This document shows, piece after piece, positions 1-12,599 of a stretch of 64,000 bases of DNA; positions within the stretch are counted from its first letter, which is position 1; every line of letters starts with the position of its first letter. A program made the position numbers and the translations under genes. The notes under the pieces were generated by a model. That model was given only the letters and a program-made list of their open reading frames with translations, did no database searches and was not told the origin of the DNA. The stretch is taken from positions 41,962,817 to 42,026,816 of the forward strand of contig CM064509.1 in NCBI GenBank assembly GCA_032716605.1, read 5' to 3'. This DNA is from Paralithodes platypus. Taxonomy: Eukaryota; Arthropoda; Malacostraca; Decapoda; Lithodidae.

Positions 1-80
1 CACTTCATATTAACCCTTTCAGTACCCTTAATCAATGAGATCCCACTTACACACTTTAGCCCTGTACATATATTATATTT

Positions 81-195
81 ACTAAAGGAATGGGAAAGGG
101 AATACCTTGCCATATTTAACACTTCACATAACCCTTTACTAAAGGAATGGGAAAGGGAATACCTTGCCATATTTAACACTTCACATTAACCCTTT
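81..195. repeat. Tandem duplication, 57-bp unit x2
   Basis: A 57-bp segment beginning ACTAAAGGAATGGG starts at 81 and again at 138, almost identical. Flanking DNA is AT-rich with no coding signal. The stretch 196-2075 otherwise holds nothing I recognise apart from the TCAG microsatellite. Confidence 0.85.
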
Positions 196-1404
196 CAGTA
201 CCGGTGATGTTTTTTATTGGATTTCAGCTACATTTAGATGATTTTATAAAGCTTAAGATAGATAAATGTTAGTGAGAATAAAATGCCAAATAATCCATGG
301 TATTGAAGGTAATAAAGTTCCATCCTCCAGTGTGGGGAAGGTGACCATGGATGACAGGGGGTTCAAGTCTCCCATAGAGCCACTATAGTCTATTCATTAT
401 CACCACTCCAGATATTCCTGACCATATCCTCTAATAACTTAGAGAATTGCAACAATCCACCTGACATTTCTACTATTTGGGAAGAGTCAACAAATAGGTG
501 TGGAAATGACCAACCTGTTGGTCCAGCCCTCCTCAGTTACAAGATGATTTGGTTCACAATTTCTAGCCTCATCATAATGAATAGATTTTGAGATTGTAAA
601 CTGGGCACTTACTAGACGAGACAGAGAAAGGGGCGAGGGAACGCAAAAGTGGTCCCGGACCCTAAGATTGGAACTTTAAATGTTTTGGTTCGGGCTCTGT
701 TTGGAGTCGGCCACCCCCAGCTATGGGGTATTGTGCCTGAGTATATACATACATACATATATACAAACTGGGCACTCACATATAATGATAGTCCACTCAT
801 TAGACAACTGCACACGCTACACAGCTTATGAAGGTTATTTTTTAATCTAAGGGTTAAGAACTATCACAATTATCCCAAGCACATCTTTCCTAAGCTTGAT
901 AAAATTATCTAATGGTATCCAGAGTATAAGAATAAATGGTGAAGGGCCAATGACCTTACCAGTACATTACTTCCTACATCCACCTACATTCTTCTTGAAT
1001 TGGCTTTTATCTTAATTTGCTAACTCTTCTGTCATGTGTTTTACAACATTCACTTTTTCTGCTTCAATTATAACATTAGTTGATTCAGTCTTACTCTTAA
1101 TTTAGTAAATATCTGTAAGTTATTGTAAATCCTAAATTAAGATTTAATATTCTAAATATTTTTAACGTTTGCAGTTCAGTGTTATATGTTTGTATTTACA
1201 AATTTTATATTAATTATTTTTGCAATCTTTACTTGTCTTTTAAAACTACTTGATGCATTATATTCTATCTTATTTGTGTGATTATTAATTTGTGTTGTCT
1301 GTATTTAACTTTCTTGTGAGGTGTTGACAGTCACTTCCGATATAGGGACGCATTTCCTCGGTCATTTTCCAATGCCCATCTCTTACCCTTTATAATTTCA
1401 TACA

Positions 1405-1428
1405 GTCAGTCAGTCAGTCAGTCAGTAG
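1405..1428. repeat. TCAG microsatellite
   Basis: Six uninterrupted copies of the tetranucleotide CAGT are visible. It lies in AT-rich non-coding DNA. Confidence 0.9.
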
Positions 1429-2082
1429 CCAACACAGACTTACTATAGAACCTAGGTAATGGGTGGATAAATAGCCTTCAGTCCTCAGGAAGAAGGGGTT
1501 ATTTTCTGGCATATAGGACGACCCTTTTGTGGAAGACGTACCCTCAAATTTAGCCATGAAAATAGAGTTAAAAAGTATTGGACTGGTGGTGTGCAAGATG
1601 TAGCCCTGGTTATTTTGGAGGTTGAGTTTATAGGAAAAGAGTGCGTCTTCTTTGCCAGCAAATACAGTAACCCGAGACATGAATAACAGCAGCCGACACC
1701 AATCTTTAGTCACGGTCATGCACAAGTGGAAAACTGAGTTTGCACTGCCTGCAGATACTGAAAATATTATTTATTTTTATTTTCCATTTAACTACCAGGG
1801 ATAGTTTTCATTGGTGTGACGGTGAAATTTCCTTTTGTCTATGAGAGGTGCTTTATACAGTATAACCTCTGTCTAAAGGGATTAAATAGAAAGTGCAATG
1901 GATATTTGAGAAATAAATTGGGTTATAACTGGGCTGTTTCCTCCTTTATGTTTAATGATATTACCAGATATTAATTAGTGTCTTAATTTTACAGTTTATT
2001 TCATATTCATTACTTGTACTAGAAGTAATGCCCATAGATTTTTCGTAAAATTAGTGGTTTAAATGTTATGAATATTTAAAGT

Positions 2083-2120
2083 TGTTGTTGTCGTTCCCTA
2101 GGCTACCTGGCCGAACACTA
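2083..2120 (-). mobile_element. SINE tail fragment (TTG-repeat type)
   Basis: A short TTG run is followed by the motif CTACCTGGCCGAACA. The same TTG-repeat plus GCTGCCTGGCCGAACAGCCC block recurs at 25873, 37104, 42418 and 43342, and inverted near 39900. In the long copies this is the 3' tail of a ~520-bp SINE, so this is a 3' fragment in minus orientation. Confidence 0.6.
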
Positions 2121-2879
2121 ATTTGTTTCAATTTTATACATTTCTCATAATTGTGACTTTGACATCTGATGCATACTTTTGTGCAATATGTCATATTGTT
2201 ATGAGGAATTTCCATTTAATCAATTAGGCAAAACTGGCAAAAAAGATTTATTCAGACTGGAAAATGGTGTTTTAGCTCAATTTGGAATTTTTACGACACT
2301 TTAAAACAAGGAAAACAATTCCTGCGATGTTATGTTTGTGAAATGTGGAGTCCGTCCTAACAACAACAGGACCAAGACGGTTTCCTCTCAGCAGACCCAC
2401 ACATAGGAAGTCTTACGCCACCTTTCTTTTTATACACACCATACCTCATTAATTATGTTGTCATACAGATTGATGTTTCCTATGGCACTTTTCATCAAAC
2501 ATATCTCATCACTTTCATAAGAAAAATGTATCAGCTACTGAAAGCCTGAATGCCTGAAAAATTATTAAAATAATGTGAGTTGAATATAGCAATGGGTATA
2601 CAGTTGATTAATTATTCATGCTTTCTATAGCCTTGGTTTTGACTTCACTCAGAACAAAGGTAGGAATGAACTTTGGATGTTTACTGTATGTTTTGTGTTG
2701 TTATCAGTAAGTTTCAACTACAACTATTCACTCGATAACAAGACAATATACAATCAAAGGCCCAACTTCCCTCCTACCTTTGTTCTGAGAGTAAAAACCC
2801 AAAGCCAAGGCTGTTGAAACCTTGAATATTTGACCAACTGGAACTCCACTATTTTCCTCCCAAAGGCACATTATTTTGA

Positions 2880-2883
2880 TGCA

Positions 2884-2930
<47 letters not shown>

Positions 2931-3175
2931 CAGATACTACATGTGAGCCCCACCGAAAAGCCGTAGGGAGGCTATATACCCCGAAGGGTCTCAGTGGGGG
3001 GCACAAATAGCCAGGAAGATACAGGCTAACTAGCTAACTAAAATGGCATTAACCCTCTTCTTGAAAACCTGAGAGCTCTCCTCATTCACTACTTCATTAG
3101 GGAGAGTATTCCAGAATTTTGTGATTGATGGGATAAAAAAAAGTTCTTTAGGTGTTCAGTTTTCAATAGTCTTGT
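2880..3175 (-). mobile_element. LINE 3' end fragment with TTA/TAA tail
   Basis: Minus-strand translation of about 3040-3170 gives the motif FWNTLPNEVVNE, typical of the C-terminus of Jockey/CR1-type LINE reverse transcriptase proteins. A stop and a short 3' UTR follow, ending in an (ATA)n tail of about 47 bp at 2885-2931. The fragment is heavily 5'-truncated and has no catalytic domain. The assignment rests on the FWN-LP-V motif, which recurs in the CR1 copy at 25.6 kb. Confidence 0.65.
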
Positions 3176-3219
3176 TTTTTACTTAGCTTGAACTTTGGGT
3201 GCTGAGAATAGATATGTGG

Positions 3220-3279
3220 GTTTAGTATTGCATTCACAACACTGGGAATGTTTAGTATTGCATTCACAACACTGGGAAT
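3220..3279. repeat. ~30-bp direct duplication
   Basis: The block GTTTAGTATTGCATTCACAA is repeated in tandem with a ~29-bp period. A separate ~120-bp segment near 3290-3430 recurs degenerately at 3950-4070 (shared ATAATGTAAAACTTGCAAAA), indicating an older duplication. 3430-4485 contains no gene that I can see. Confidence 0.7.
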
Positions 3280-4485
3280 GTTTCCACACAGAATTATAAT
3301 GTAAAACTTGCAAAATAAACAAACCAAAACGTATACGAACACAGTAAAAAGACAAAACAACTAATCAAAATCGCTATTTGGAAACAACGCTTAAGTAAAA
3401 TAATAATTTATAAATAAAAGAACACAATGCACCACATAGGGTGTACATTACTACATGAGCAAGTTAATCTGTTTCCCAATATAACATGACGGACACTACA
3501 GTACTATGATAATTCAGTATCCAGTTGGAGTAATTTTCTATTTGTATGCTTTTAAAGGCAGATTATTTTTCCATGCAACTTTATCAATTCTAATTTGGCA
3601 GTTTCTTCATTGATCTTTATGTGAAATTCTTTCATACACTAATCTACCCAGTCTTTTCACTGATACCAGTGTAAATGTCACTGTTGCCAAAATGAAATTC
3701 CTGACCAAAAGTTGCTGGAAAAATACCTGTGTGAGTCTTCCTAAATTTTCTTGTCTATGTCTCTGCACATTTTGCCTCTGAATTTCTCACATGGTTTGTC
3801 TGTCTTGAGTCATTTGTCTGTTCTTCATGTTTGTAGGAGACATAGCCTTCTCGCTACATTAAAATTATTAAGAAAGATTATCCACTCAACTTATTCTAGG
3901 AGTGTAGAACATATAGTATATTTTTAGTATTATACTGTATATTGTATTGTATTATAATGTAAAACTTGCAAAATAAACAAACTAAAACTGGGACGATACA
4001 AGATAAATGCAAAAAACTTATCAAAATCGCTATGTGGAAACTACGCTTAATAGAATAAAATTTGAAATAAAAGTATACAATACTGTATGTATGTAGAGTA
4101 CTGCATATAAATGTTCTTGCATACTTTGCTGATTCATTGTCATGGCAGAAGTTGTTCTACAATGGAGAATTGGAAGAAGTGGATTATCTTTTAGTTTAAT
4201 CTCCTTATGACTTACAGCACAGTTCTAACTTACAGTATTATGACCAGCCCAGCACATATATTGTACGGTACACCATCATGTTGTATTAACACATGTCATC
4301 TATCACCATATGTATACCACTTCTAGACTTTCTTCATTTTAATTGGGCCAGAAATCAATTAAGTTCCCTGAAATCCGATATTTTGACACTTGATTGCAGA
4401 ATATAAAATGACTACATCTTTGCTTTATATTAATGGTAATTCATAGGTGATAACATATTCCATAGTTAAAATAAAGTTCCATTTG

Positions 4486-4705
4486 ATTAATGAAGGTAGG
4501 GAGTAGGCATAGTTTGCCGCACATATTCTATTAATGAAGGTAGGGAGTAGGCATAGTTTGCCGCACATATTCTATTAATGAAGGTAGGGAGTAGGCATAG
4601 TTTGCCGCACATATTCTATTAATGAAGGTAGGGAGTAGGCATAGTTTGCCGCACATATTCTATTAATGAAGGTAGGGAGTAGGCATAGTTTGCCGCACAT
4701 ATTCT
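4486..4705. repeat. Tandem array, 44-bp unit x5
   Basis: Five nearly identical 44-bp copies begin ATTAATGAAGGTAGGGAG and end GCCGCACATATTCT. The last copy runs directly into the left arm of the adjacent foldback, so the array appears to be built from that element's terminal sequence. Confidence 0.93.
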
Positions 4706-4886
4706 ATTCCGTTGGGGTCGTGATTAGGCAGCGCTGCACCCCCTTCCCCAACCCCCCTCCCTCGCTCCACCTCCTACCTTCCACCTATTGGTAGGAGGTT
4801 GAGTAAGGGAGGGGGGTTGGGGAAGTGGGTGCGGCTCTGCCAAGTTACGACTTGCTGGGATGGTTGAGAAATGGAATATGTGCGGA
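4692..4886. mobile_element. Foldback / palindromic MITE-like element
   Basis: Two arms of roughly 80-90 bp are inverted copies of each other: GCCGCACATATTC at the left matches GAATATGTGCGG at the right, and CCCCTTCCCCAACCCCCCTCC matches its complement, around a short loop near 4776-4790. No ORF is present. It could be a foldback element or a MITE; target-site duplications were not resolved. 4887-6200 holds no recognisable feature. Confidence 0.75.
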
Positions 4887-6433
4887 AAACTGTACATGTA
4901 AGTTTGTGGCCTGGTAAATATAAATAAAGTATAGTACTGGTTAATGAGGAACTTGGGGCCAGAGATATTCCCATCTAAACATTTTATTTTCACTTTCTCT
5001 TGTTAATAAAACAAAAATAAGTAGTAATATGTATTCACGAAAAGTCAACTGAAGACGCTTCAAAATTTTGCCCAACTCGGAAAAAAAATTGCTGTACTGT
5101 ACAGTACATGTAATTGGAAGTGAGAATAATACTACATATGGAGAAGAATACTTCATAGCACTCTAGCTTAAAGCTTTTTCATATTTTTGACTCCAAGCTC
5201 CTTATTTCATGGTATTTTATGTTTCACCAATTATAAATATTATCTCATGTTTATGCCCTTCAACTGCTTTTACTTATTTGAATCAGTCTTCTGTTTAATT
5301 TCACCGCTTCTGCGTCTCACGTTATCTTTTGGTCTCGTATGTTTGAAAGTTCAGTGTCTGATGTCTTGCATACACAGTTAACCCTTTATAGTTGCACAAA
5401 GGTCAGTATTGCATGATTAGTCAATTATTATACAGTAGGAGATAAGTTCAGACTATGGTAACTTGTAAATGGATAATGTGGAAGATAGTGTAAAAGACAG
5501 TGAAAATATCTAGTACAGTATGAGTGAGGGGGATCCTTTATTGAGTGTGTTTAATCTTATGTTGTGCTGTACAGTTCAGGTATAGTACTCTACTCTATAA
5601 CTTCTCTTGAGCAATCCCATCATTTAGGACAATATGGAACCTATTTCTAGCGATAGTAAATAAGAATAGTTTTAGTGTCACAGAGTGCTGGTAGTTAGTA
5701 TTTTAGTAGTTTTGGTAGTGAAAATGTGTTCGGTAAACAAGAATTCTTTGCTTTGTAATACTGTACATTTATTTCCACAAACGATATTGCAGGCCTTTCA
5801 CAAGTTTTAGATATTAACAGTGAAACCAGTACAGTACTTGATTTTGAAAGTTTAATGAATGTAAAGGAGTTGTTACACCATTTTGTGATTAACCCTCCGA
5901 CTCAAAAAGGATCTGCTAAAATTGTATGACTGTAGGTGAATAGAAAATTTAGTAGTAGTCCATCCAAATCAACCGTCCTACTTTTCCTACTTGTGCTGTC
6001 AAACCAATGTCTTCTACAGAATGTACCTTAATTCGGGGTATTGATACCCCGACACCAATACTACAATCAGGAGAGAAATAATGTTGTAGGTAGAGAAAAA
6101 AAAAGGAAAAACTAGCCAATCTTATCTAGAACCCTCCTTCCATCAGCGCCTCCTGGAGGTACCTGCGCAGTACGCTATTATAGTATCAATAACCACGCAA
6201 CCTTTATGACTCTTTCGTCTCTGTCTATCCTCTAACGTCTTCCCTTCATGCTGGAAGTTTGCTCACATTCAACCTGTCCCAAAGAAGGGTGACCGCTCTC
6301 AACCCTCCAACTATCGTCCAATTGCTCTTATCTCTTGTCTTTCTAAAGTTTTTGAAACTATTCTTGCTTCCAAATTTCTTAAGCATTTCTCTTCTCATAA
6401 TCTTCTCTCAGATCGCCAGTATGGCTTCCTTAA

Positions 6434-6913
6434 CCCTCCAGCCCCGGCTATGTATTATATATATATTCCTCGAAACCCGGGTGTTTTGGCCGAAAAACGT
6501 CTAGGCTAGGCTACCGTATATTCGTTAATCAGACTGCTTCCCGCATTCCCGCGCATCCCCAAGCGTAGCTGTGTTATTTACCTGTAGAATGGCATTAAGT
6601 AGAGCTCTCTAAGTCAACTGGTTGAGCTGTGATGATGATTTCATTGGAGATAACTTTATGGCCAAAACAGCCACTTTACACCACTTTTCGATACTTAACA
6701 ACAACATACAGGCACACACGAACAAGCGACGCTCTCCTTCTTGTGGCCGGAGATGCGGGGCGACGGTCCAGCCGGCTGTTGTTTACATGCGTCGGACCGA
6801 CGCCTCGCACACGAAGCTCACAGGCTTTCAACCACTGGGCGTTCAAGAGACCATCCGGGTACCTGTTATATGCTTTTTTATGGGCGTTCAAGAGCCCTTC
6901 CGTGGTGAGAGGG
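6434..6913 (+). mobile_element. piggyBac-like MITE, family A copy 1
   Basis: A ~480-bp non-coding insert is flanked by TTAA at 6430-6433 and 6914-6917, with terminal CCCTC/GAGGG inverted repeats. Removing the insert and one TTAA restores a continuous LINE reading frame (QYGFL joined to KGRSTGD). TTAA duplications with CCC-type termini are the piggyBac superfamily hallmark. Two more copies lie at 38740 and 44597. Confidence 0.9.
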
Positions 6914-6918
6914 TTAAG

Positions 6919-8111
6919 GGTCGCTCTACTGGTGATATTCTTTCATATCTTACTAACTCTTGGTCATCCTCCTTTCGGGACTTCGGTGAGACTTTTTCTA
7001 TTGCACTAGACATATCGAAAGCCTTCGATAGAGTCTGGCATAAATCTTTAATTTCTAAACTACCCTCCTTCGGTTTCTATCCCTCCATCTGTGCCTTTGT
7101 CTCTAATTTCCTTTCTGGCCGTTCCATAGCTGCGGTTGTGGACGGCCATTGTTCACTTCCTCACCCTATAAACTCCGGTGTTCCTCAGGGCTCTGTCCTA
7201 TCTCCTATTCTCTTTCTAATTTTTATAAATGATCTCCTTAACTGTACCTTAATTCCCATCCAGTCATACGCAGACGACTCAACCTTACACTACTCCATTA
7301 GTTTTTCAGAACGCCCCAGCCAGCAATCCCTCAACGACAAACGTAATGAAGCCATAGAACTCTTAAATTCTGATCTAAATACTATTTCCAATTGGGGCAG
7401 AGAAAACCTTGTTAACTTTAATGCTTCCAAAACCCAATTTCTCCATCTATCTACCCGTCAGGATCTCCCAGCGGACTATCCTTATTCTTCAACAATACAA
7501 AAATCAACCCTTCATCTTCTCTCAATATTCTTGGTGTCTCTTTTTCTTCTGCTCTCATTTGGAAGGACCATATTACCAGTCTTGCTAAGGCAGCCTCCCA
7601 GAAGCTGGGTGTGCTCAACCGCCTTAGGGGGTTCTTTTCCCCTGCACAGCTTCTTGCTCTGTACAGGGGCATAGTGCGCCCTTGTATTGAGTATTGTTCA
7701 CATGTTGGGGGAGGTTCCTCTCACACCGCTCTCCTAGACAAAGTTGAAAGGAAGGCCTTTCGTATCATTAACTCCCGTCCACTCACCAACTCTCTGCAAT
7801 CTCTCTCTCTCCGCCGCAATGTTGCATCTCTCTCGCTATTCTATCGCTACTATAATAATCAGTGTTCCTCAGAGCTATCCCAGTGCATACCACCTCCTTT
7901 ACGTAGGGCCCGTGGTACCCGTCTTGCAACTCAATCCCACCCCTACTCTGTGCAACTCTCCAACCCAAGAGTGAAACGTTACTCTCAAACTTTCTTCTAC
8001 TCAACATCTGAGCTCTGGAACTCTCTCCCAGAATCAGTCTTTCCCTCTTCCTATGACTTAAATTGCTTCAAACTCCGTGTGTCCAGGCATTTTGGCTCGA
8101 ACGTCCCTTGA
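6919..8111 (+). pseudogene. LINE-1 reverse transcriptase, 3' two thirds
   Basis: The downstream part of the RT runs in one frame from the MITE to about 7480 (motif A DISKAFD, motif B GVPQGS, catalytic YADD), then in another frame to the stop at 8111. The break is one missing C in a CCC run, by comparison with the copy near 56600. The C-terminal part is well preserved and shows the FYSTSELWNSLP motif shared by CR1/Jockey-like elements. The catalytic Asp pair is present, but the split frame makes this a pseudogene. Confidence 0.85.
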
Positions 8112-8854
8112 TTTTGGCCCTGTCACTCTTTCAACTATGGGGGAGGCACTCGCTATAGGCAGTTATGCCTTTTGCCTCCCTCAATCACATAGAAAAAAAA
8201 AAAATCACATAGAAAAAAAAATGCGTTGTGTTTATGTACCATTCTTGATGTTTCCTCCCCCTTTTGCTTTGGTATTATGCGAACTATGGACCATATTATG
8301 GCTTCAAAGTTGTTGGAGAGATAATGCGAGATGTAGGAAGGCATGAAATGGGCTCATACGCGTAATATGAGATTGCGTGGGGTACTGGAGTCCGTTTAGT
8401 TTTAATTTGTTTGACTCTGGACTGGCCACCGTATGGAGGGTGGTCAGGTTAGGCTAGCCTCATTGTAGCCAGTTCCTTGTCTTAAAATACACAAAAAGCA
8501 AATAGATTCGACTTTTCAACTTTGTATACCAATTTGCCTTTAGATTTGGTATTTTCTGAACTTTGCTTTATTATAGATTTGCACTTTGACAGATTTATTA
8601 AGAATGGTAATCATTTCATAAATGTTTATTCTTATTTTGATTATATATAACATACCTCTACTTCCATTAGTTTAGTATATTTTGATAGAACTAAACTTAC
8701 AGATGCCCTTAAATTCCTCTTTTTCAATACTTATATTAGATTCAGGCCCTAAGTTTTCAAACAAATATTAGGTATTCCTATAGGTGAAAATGCTAGCCCT
8801 TTAATTGCCGATTTATTTTTGCTTGCTATAGAATTAAAATTTATATATAAATTT

Positions 8855-8975
8855 GCGGGCCGTGGCATGGTCGACAGCACGTCTGACTGCTGATCAAATG
8901 GTTGGCAGTTTGATCCCACCCCGTGCCATTGGTAGACGTCAAGAGTTTGGACACTCTGGTCTGCGATTGCCTCGT
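8855..8975 (+). mobile_element. tRNA-derived SINE, copy 1
   Basis: The head resembles a tRNA: an A-box-like TGGCATGGTCGACAGC and a B-box-like AGTTTGATCCCA about 40 bp downstream, the spacing of an internal pol III promoter. A better copy lies at 26335, whose B box AGTTCGATCCC is closer to consensus. It is not a functional tRNA because the stem complementarity is poor. 8221-8854 is otherwise featureless. Confidence 0.65.
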
Positions 8976-9117
8976 TGACAAGGTTAACACTCTCGAGCCG
9001 GTCATTGACTATAAGCTCAACTTTGTATAATGATGATGCGTTTTTTACCACCATGCTCAAGAGCTGGGCTAGGGTGGGTGCCCTGATGATCAGGGACTTT
9101 GCATAATATGCATACAA

Positions 9118-9345
9118 AATGGGAGGTTTAACGACCCTCCCAATACCAAGTAAGGTAAACCTCCTATTTGGTTGTAGCCACGGAGTATCCAACGTAGAGC
9201 TTATACTATGACGATGTAATCTGCTTCGCTCTAGAGCGGCAATTATCGTATACACATAGCGCGAATTAAATCGATAACATCTAGAGTAGCACCTTACTCT
9301 CTCTACTAGGTACGTTGTACATACTTTTGAGGTCTTTTAAATAGA
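9118..9345. repeat. DIRS-3 3' terminal repeat (divergent)
   Basis: Starts GGGAGGTTTAACGACCCTCCC, followed by CTCCTATTTGGTTGTAGCC and ATCCAACGTAGAG. This is block for block the order of the DIRS-1/DIRS-2 termini (GGGAGGTTTGACGTACCTCCC, CTACTATTTGGTAGTAG, ATCCAACGTCAAGG). It also keeps the internal CATCTAGAG and TACGTTGTACAT words, so this is the same terminus in a diverged family. Confidence 0.65.
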
Positions 9346-9450
9346 AAATTGAAAAGAGAAACGAGAAAGAAAAGAAAAAGTTGTCGACTAGGCCATTCCA
9401 TCTGGCTCTTCACGCCGCTGTCAGGGGCGTACCTTCTAACCCGGTCCGGA

Positions 9451-10147
9451 TTAAAGGGCATCTCGATATCCGCCCACAGGTCGGGAGACCCGGTTAGGTA
9501 GGTCGCAGTCAGCGTAATGTTTTAACGATATGCCTGAAAAAACAGTTCCTCCGCCAGACCCCGAAACATCGCGGATCAGAAGGAGCCCCGGTTCAGCATG
9601 CAATGAACAGCAGGCATGTAGGCCATCCGGAAGGCCAACGACCTGCCGGGAAGGGCTAGCCCTTGACCCCGCAGGAATAACAATGGGACCAACAGTATCA
9701 AGACTTGTAAGTGTAAGGGAGTGAGACCTGACCACTTGCCGAGGTGATGGTGACCCATGGAGGACTGGGAGCCCCATCCCACCTCGCTTGACCTATCCAG
9801 ATGGTCGGCGGGGGCGAAGTCCAAGGCACAGCTCTCGCGAGCCTGCCCCGAACAACCCAGTGTGTCAAAACAAATGGAACGAGCGTGGAAGCGGACAAAG
9901 CCGACGTGGAGGCAACAGTGGGAATGCTTAGTCGCCCAGTTGAATCAGGCGTGTTGATCCCGAACCTCCCTAGGGGAATGGTCAGACACGCCCAATGGAG
10001 CGACCCGATCAACGAGCCCCAGAGTGACCCGGTAATGGAGACCGAGTGCAACGCAGCGAAAAGATTCCTTCGAAGCTGCGAGGCGGTCACCCGACTCTGT
10101 CCGACGGCCGCGCAGTCGACGACCCAGTCCAGGCCCCCCCACGTCAC
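9451..10147 (-). pseudogene. DIRS-3 RNase H remnant
   Basis: Fragments in two frames align with the RNase H part of DIRS-2: SLHWACLTIPLGRFGI, PPPTIWIGQARWDGAPS and LQVLILLVPLLFLRGQGLAL correspond to SLNWAALTIPLGRLRL, PPPTIWVDTDASSEVGW and INALELLVPLFFLRDHALAL of DIRS-2. The first catalytic block (VDTDAS) is lost. It follows RT directly and is joined to terminal DNA near 9400 with no recombinase between. Confidence 0.7.
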
Positions 10148-10876
10148 GTCTTGGGACGGGGTGAGGCACGACGTGGAAACGTTTATCTGGAAACCTAAAA
10201 TTGTGACGTGGTGGATGACAAGGAGAGTGTGTTGTGCACATTGAGTGGGAGAGTCTGCGGAGACGAGCTAATCGTCCAAGTAAAACAGGAGCTGAATCCC
10301 CTGACGGAGCAGGGGAGGCAGAGCCTGCTGGACGAGTTACGTAAAGACTCGTGGCGCGATATTGAGACCGAAGGGCAGCCTGTCGAACGTGAATATCCTG
10401 GCGTGCAGCTGGAGCGCCAGATAGCACTGGAACCGAGGTGCAAGCGGCACATGCCAATATGTGTCCTTGAGAACCTGGGATATCACCCAGCAGCCGGGAC
10501 GGAGCGCCAACCGCACCTGACTGATGGTGAGCATCCGAAAGCGGTCGTTCACGATATGCAAATTGATGCACGACAGGTCGACCACCGGTCTCATCGCATC
10601 GCAGTCCTTCTGCGGGACCAGAAACACAAGTGAGAGGAATACCCACCTGAGTGGCGAGATTACCCGAACAATCCCATGCTCGAGTATTGACATGACAACC
10701 GTGGCCACGTCCGGAGAGACATGCCGATGTCGGGGAGGACTTCTGAGAGGGGGCCTAGACCGCCCCCTCCAGAACATCCCAGGAGGAAGCGGCTTCGGGA
10801 GGCCGCGACGCCCCAGAAACACGGGGTGCGAAGTGTCCCGCAGTCGCAAAGAGGGAAGTCTTTTCCCACGCACCAT
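10140..10876 (-). pseudogene. DIRS-3 reverse transcriptase remnant
   Basis: The minus-strand frame shows CDAMRPVVDLSCINLHIV, RFRMLTISQVRLALRP, LKDTYWHVPLAPRF and FDRLPFGLNIAPRVF, the conserved DIRS/Ty3-like RT blocks. The YLDD box is still readable near 10270-10285 but is followed at once by an in-frame stop. The first catalytic block reads QVLKDTYWH where DIRS-2 has LDLKDAYWH, so the motif-A Asp is lost. Inactive. Confidence 0.82.
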
Positions 10877-10949
10877 CCGAGAAGAGACCCTCAGTTGCGA
10901 GCTCAGAGAGGAGTAGCTTCGTCCTGATCTCCGCGGGCGCCTACGTACA

Positions 10950-12100
10950 GAAGGCCACCCTCAGCGACGATCTACACTTAGCAGCCTCATGGACGGCACC
11001 CTGAAGGTCACCCACTGAGGTCAGGGCGAGCTGCAGGCGCAATCGCCGCAAGGTCTCCCAACCCTTCTTGAGTTCACCAGCAGGTTCGGCATCAAGAAGC
11101 CGGAGTGAAACCTCGCCACTTGGAACAGCAGGAGGAGGGTGGAGAGCCAGCGAGCGGTGCGTAGCTGGAGCCGGTGATCCTGAGCGAGGGCACTCTTCTC
11201 CGATAGCACGAAGAAAGACGTGGGCAACTGGTCGAACACAATGGTAGGGGCATTCAGCCATGATCAAGATGTGGGAGAGACCCAGGACGATGACAGGACT
11301 AGCCCAGACACAAAAGTGTTGTCAGGGGGCGGGAGAGAAACAAAGCCCTCAGCAGACCTGACGCCAAAACCAACCCCCTCCGCCAGCCACCGAGCCCAAG
11401 GCCCGTCCTCAAGATTGGTGAGCTCGAGCATGACGTTGCCTGCAGCATCGCGAGCACTCTTCACCAGAGGAAGACCGGCAATGGCCGACGGAGCGGGAGC
11501 ATCAGCGAAGATGTCTCGGCGGGCGTAGTCCGACCAGAAACGTGTAGACCCAGAGGGAGATACCCTAGGACGGTATGTAAAAACCGCAAATCCGACCTAC
11601 TGGGGTGAGGCCGGATATCCACCTCAGGGAACTATGCCATCCGGAGGCAGTGCCCAGAAGATACCCGGAGCACGAATCTGCATATCCCAATTATCAGCAA
11701 CTGGCCGTTCACCCTCATGCATGAGTGGCGGCACGTTCCGGGTGAGGAGCCACCACATTCTGCCAAGACGCAGGCTCGCCTTACAAAGAAGGAAGGACAC
11801 GTTTGGTAATCTGAAACTTAGACAGTGGGGGAACACTAACGGGTTGGCCATCCATCCCCAGCCCGCACCCAGGCAGCACGCCGAAAGACGGTGAAGGAGC
11901 CGGAGAGGGGGCTGGCGCAGGCAGAGGCTCTGCCTGCGCCAGCCCCCTCTCCGGCTCCACCACAGGGGTTGCTGGCCCAGTAGGCAGTTGACCTTAGTAA
12001 AGGGGAAAGGCCAGTAAAACATCAGACATCTACATCCAAGCGGCCCAACCGAATTGTCGAGCATCACAGCCGACGTGGGAAAAGAGAAGAGAGGCAAAGC
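10950..12100 (-). pseudogene. DIRS-3 gag-like ORF1 remnant
   Basis: Read through several frames, this region contains NWDMQIRAPGIFWALPPDG, VDIRPHPSRSDLRF, FWSDYARRDIF and DGPWARWLAEGVGFGV. These match in order blocks of the DIRS-2 and DIRS-4 ORF1 proteins (WSVQI, VEVRAYPTRTDLQYF, LWSDFSRQDIL, LPLEAWFAEALDFA), showing a conserved gag-like core. Function of the core is unknown; in DIRS elements ORF1 is taken to be the particle protein. Frameshifts and stops make this copy non-coding. Confidence 0.7.
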
Positions 12101-12599
12101 ATAGGTCCGACCTAGAGTAGGATGGAACCCACCCGAGGGCGGAACGGGCCCTGGGAGGCCCTAACCCAGATGCCAGAGGCTCGTAAGCGAGCTGACCTGT
12201 AAGAGAAGGTGTCGAGTCAGAGGACCGACCTGGAGCGGGAGTCATCCACGCATCAGGACGGAGCGAGCCGATTGTAGCCCGACCGAGAGACCCGCGGCAC
12301 CGGTGAGGGTGGAAGGAAAAACCCACTCAAGACACCGGGGAGCACAATGTAGGTTAAGACCGTGGCTTAGGAACCTCAAGGCATTGGTGAGTCCAAAATA
12401 GGGGAAGACAGCGTCTCAGGAACTCAAGGTATTGGTGAGTTCAAGGAAGGGACCGAGTCTCAGGAGCTGGAATCAGACGAAAACAGGTGCCCCCAAGATG
12501 GGTTAGAAAAACCGTAGAGAGGCAAGCAAGAGCAAGCCGAGGAGGCAACAGTGTCTGACATCCAAAATGCCCCCTCCCCCCCCTAAAAGTTAGGCTAAG

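Larger units (their letters stand above)
6200..8220 (+). mobile_element. LINE-1: CR1/Jockey-type LINE, 5'-truncated
   Basis: This is a non-LTR retrotransposon relic. Translation shows the RT fingers (PVPKKGDRSQPSNYRPIAL), motif A (ALDISKAFDRVWHK), motif B (GVPQGSVLSPILF), motif C (SYADDSTLH) and a C-terminal region with LYRGIVRPCIEYCSH and LWNSLPESVF, ending in A-rich tails. The coding frame is broken three ways: 5' truncation near 6200, a MITE in the fingers, and a 1-nt loss near 7480 that shifts frame relative to the related copy at 56.2-57.2 kb. Exact clade (CR1 or Jockey) is uncertain. It cannot be functional. Confidence 0.88.
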
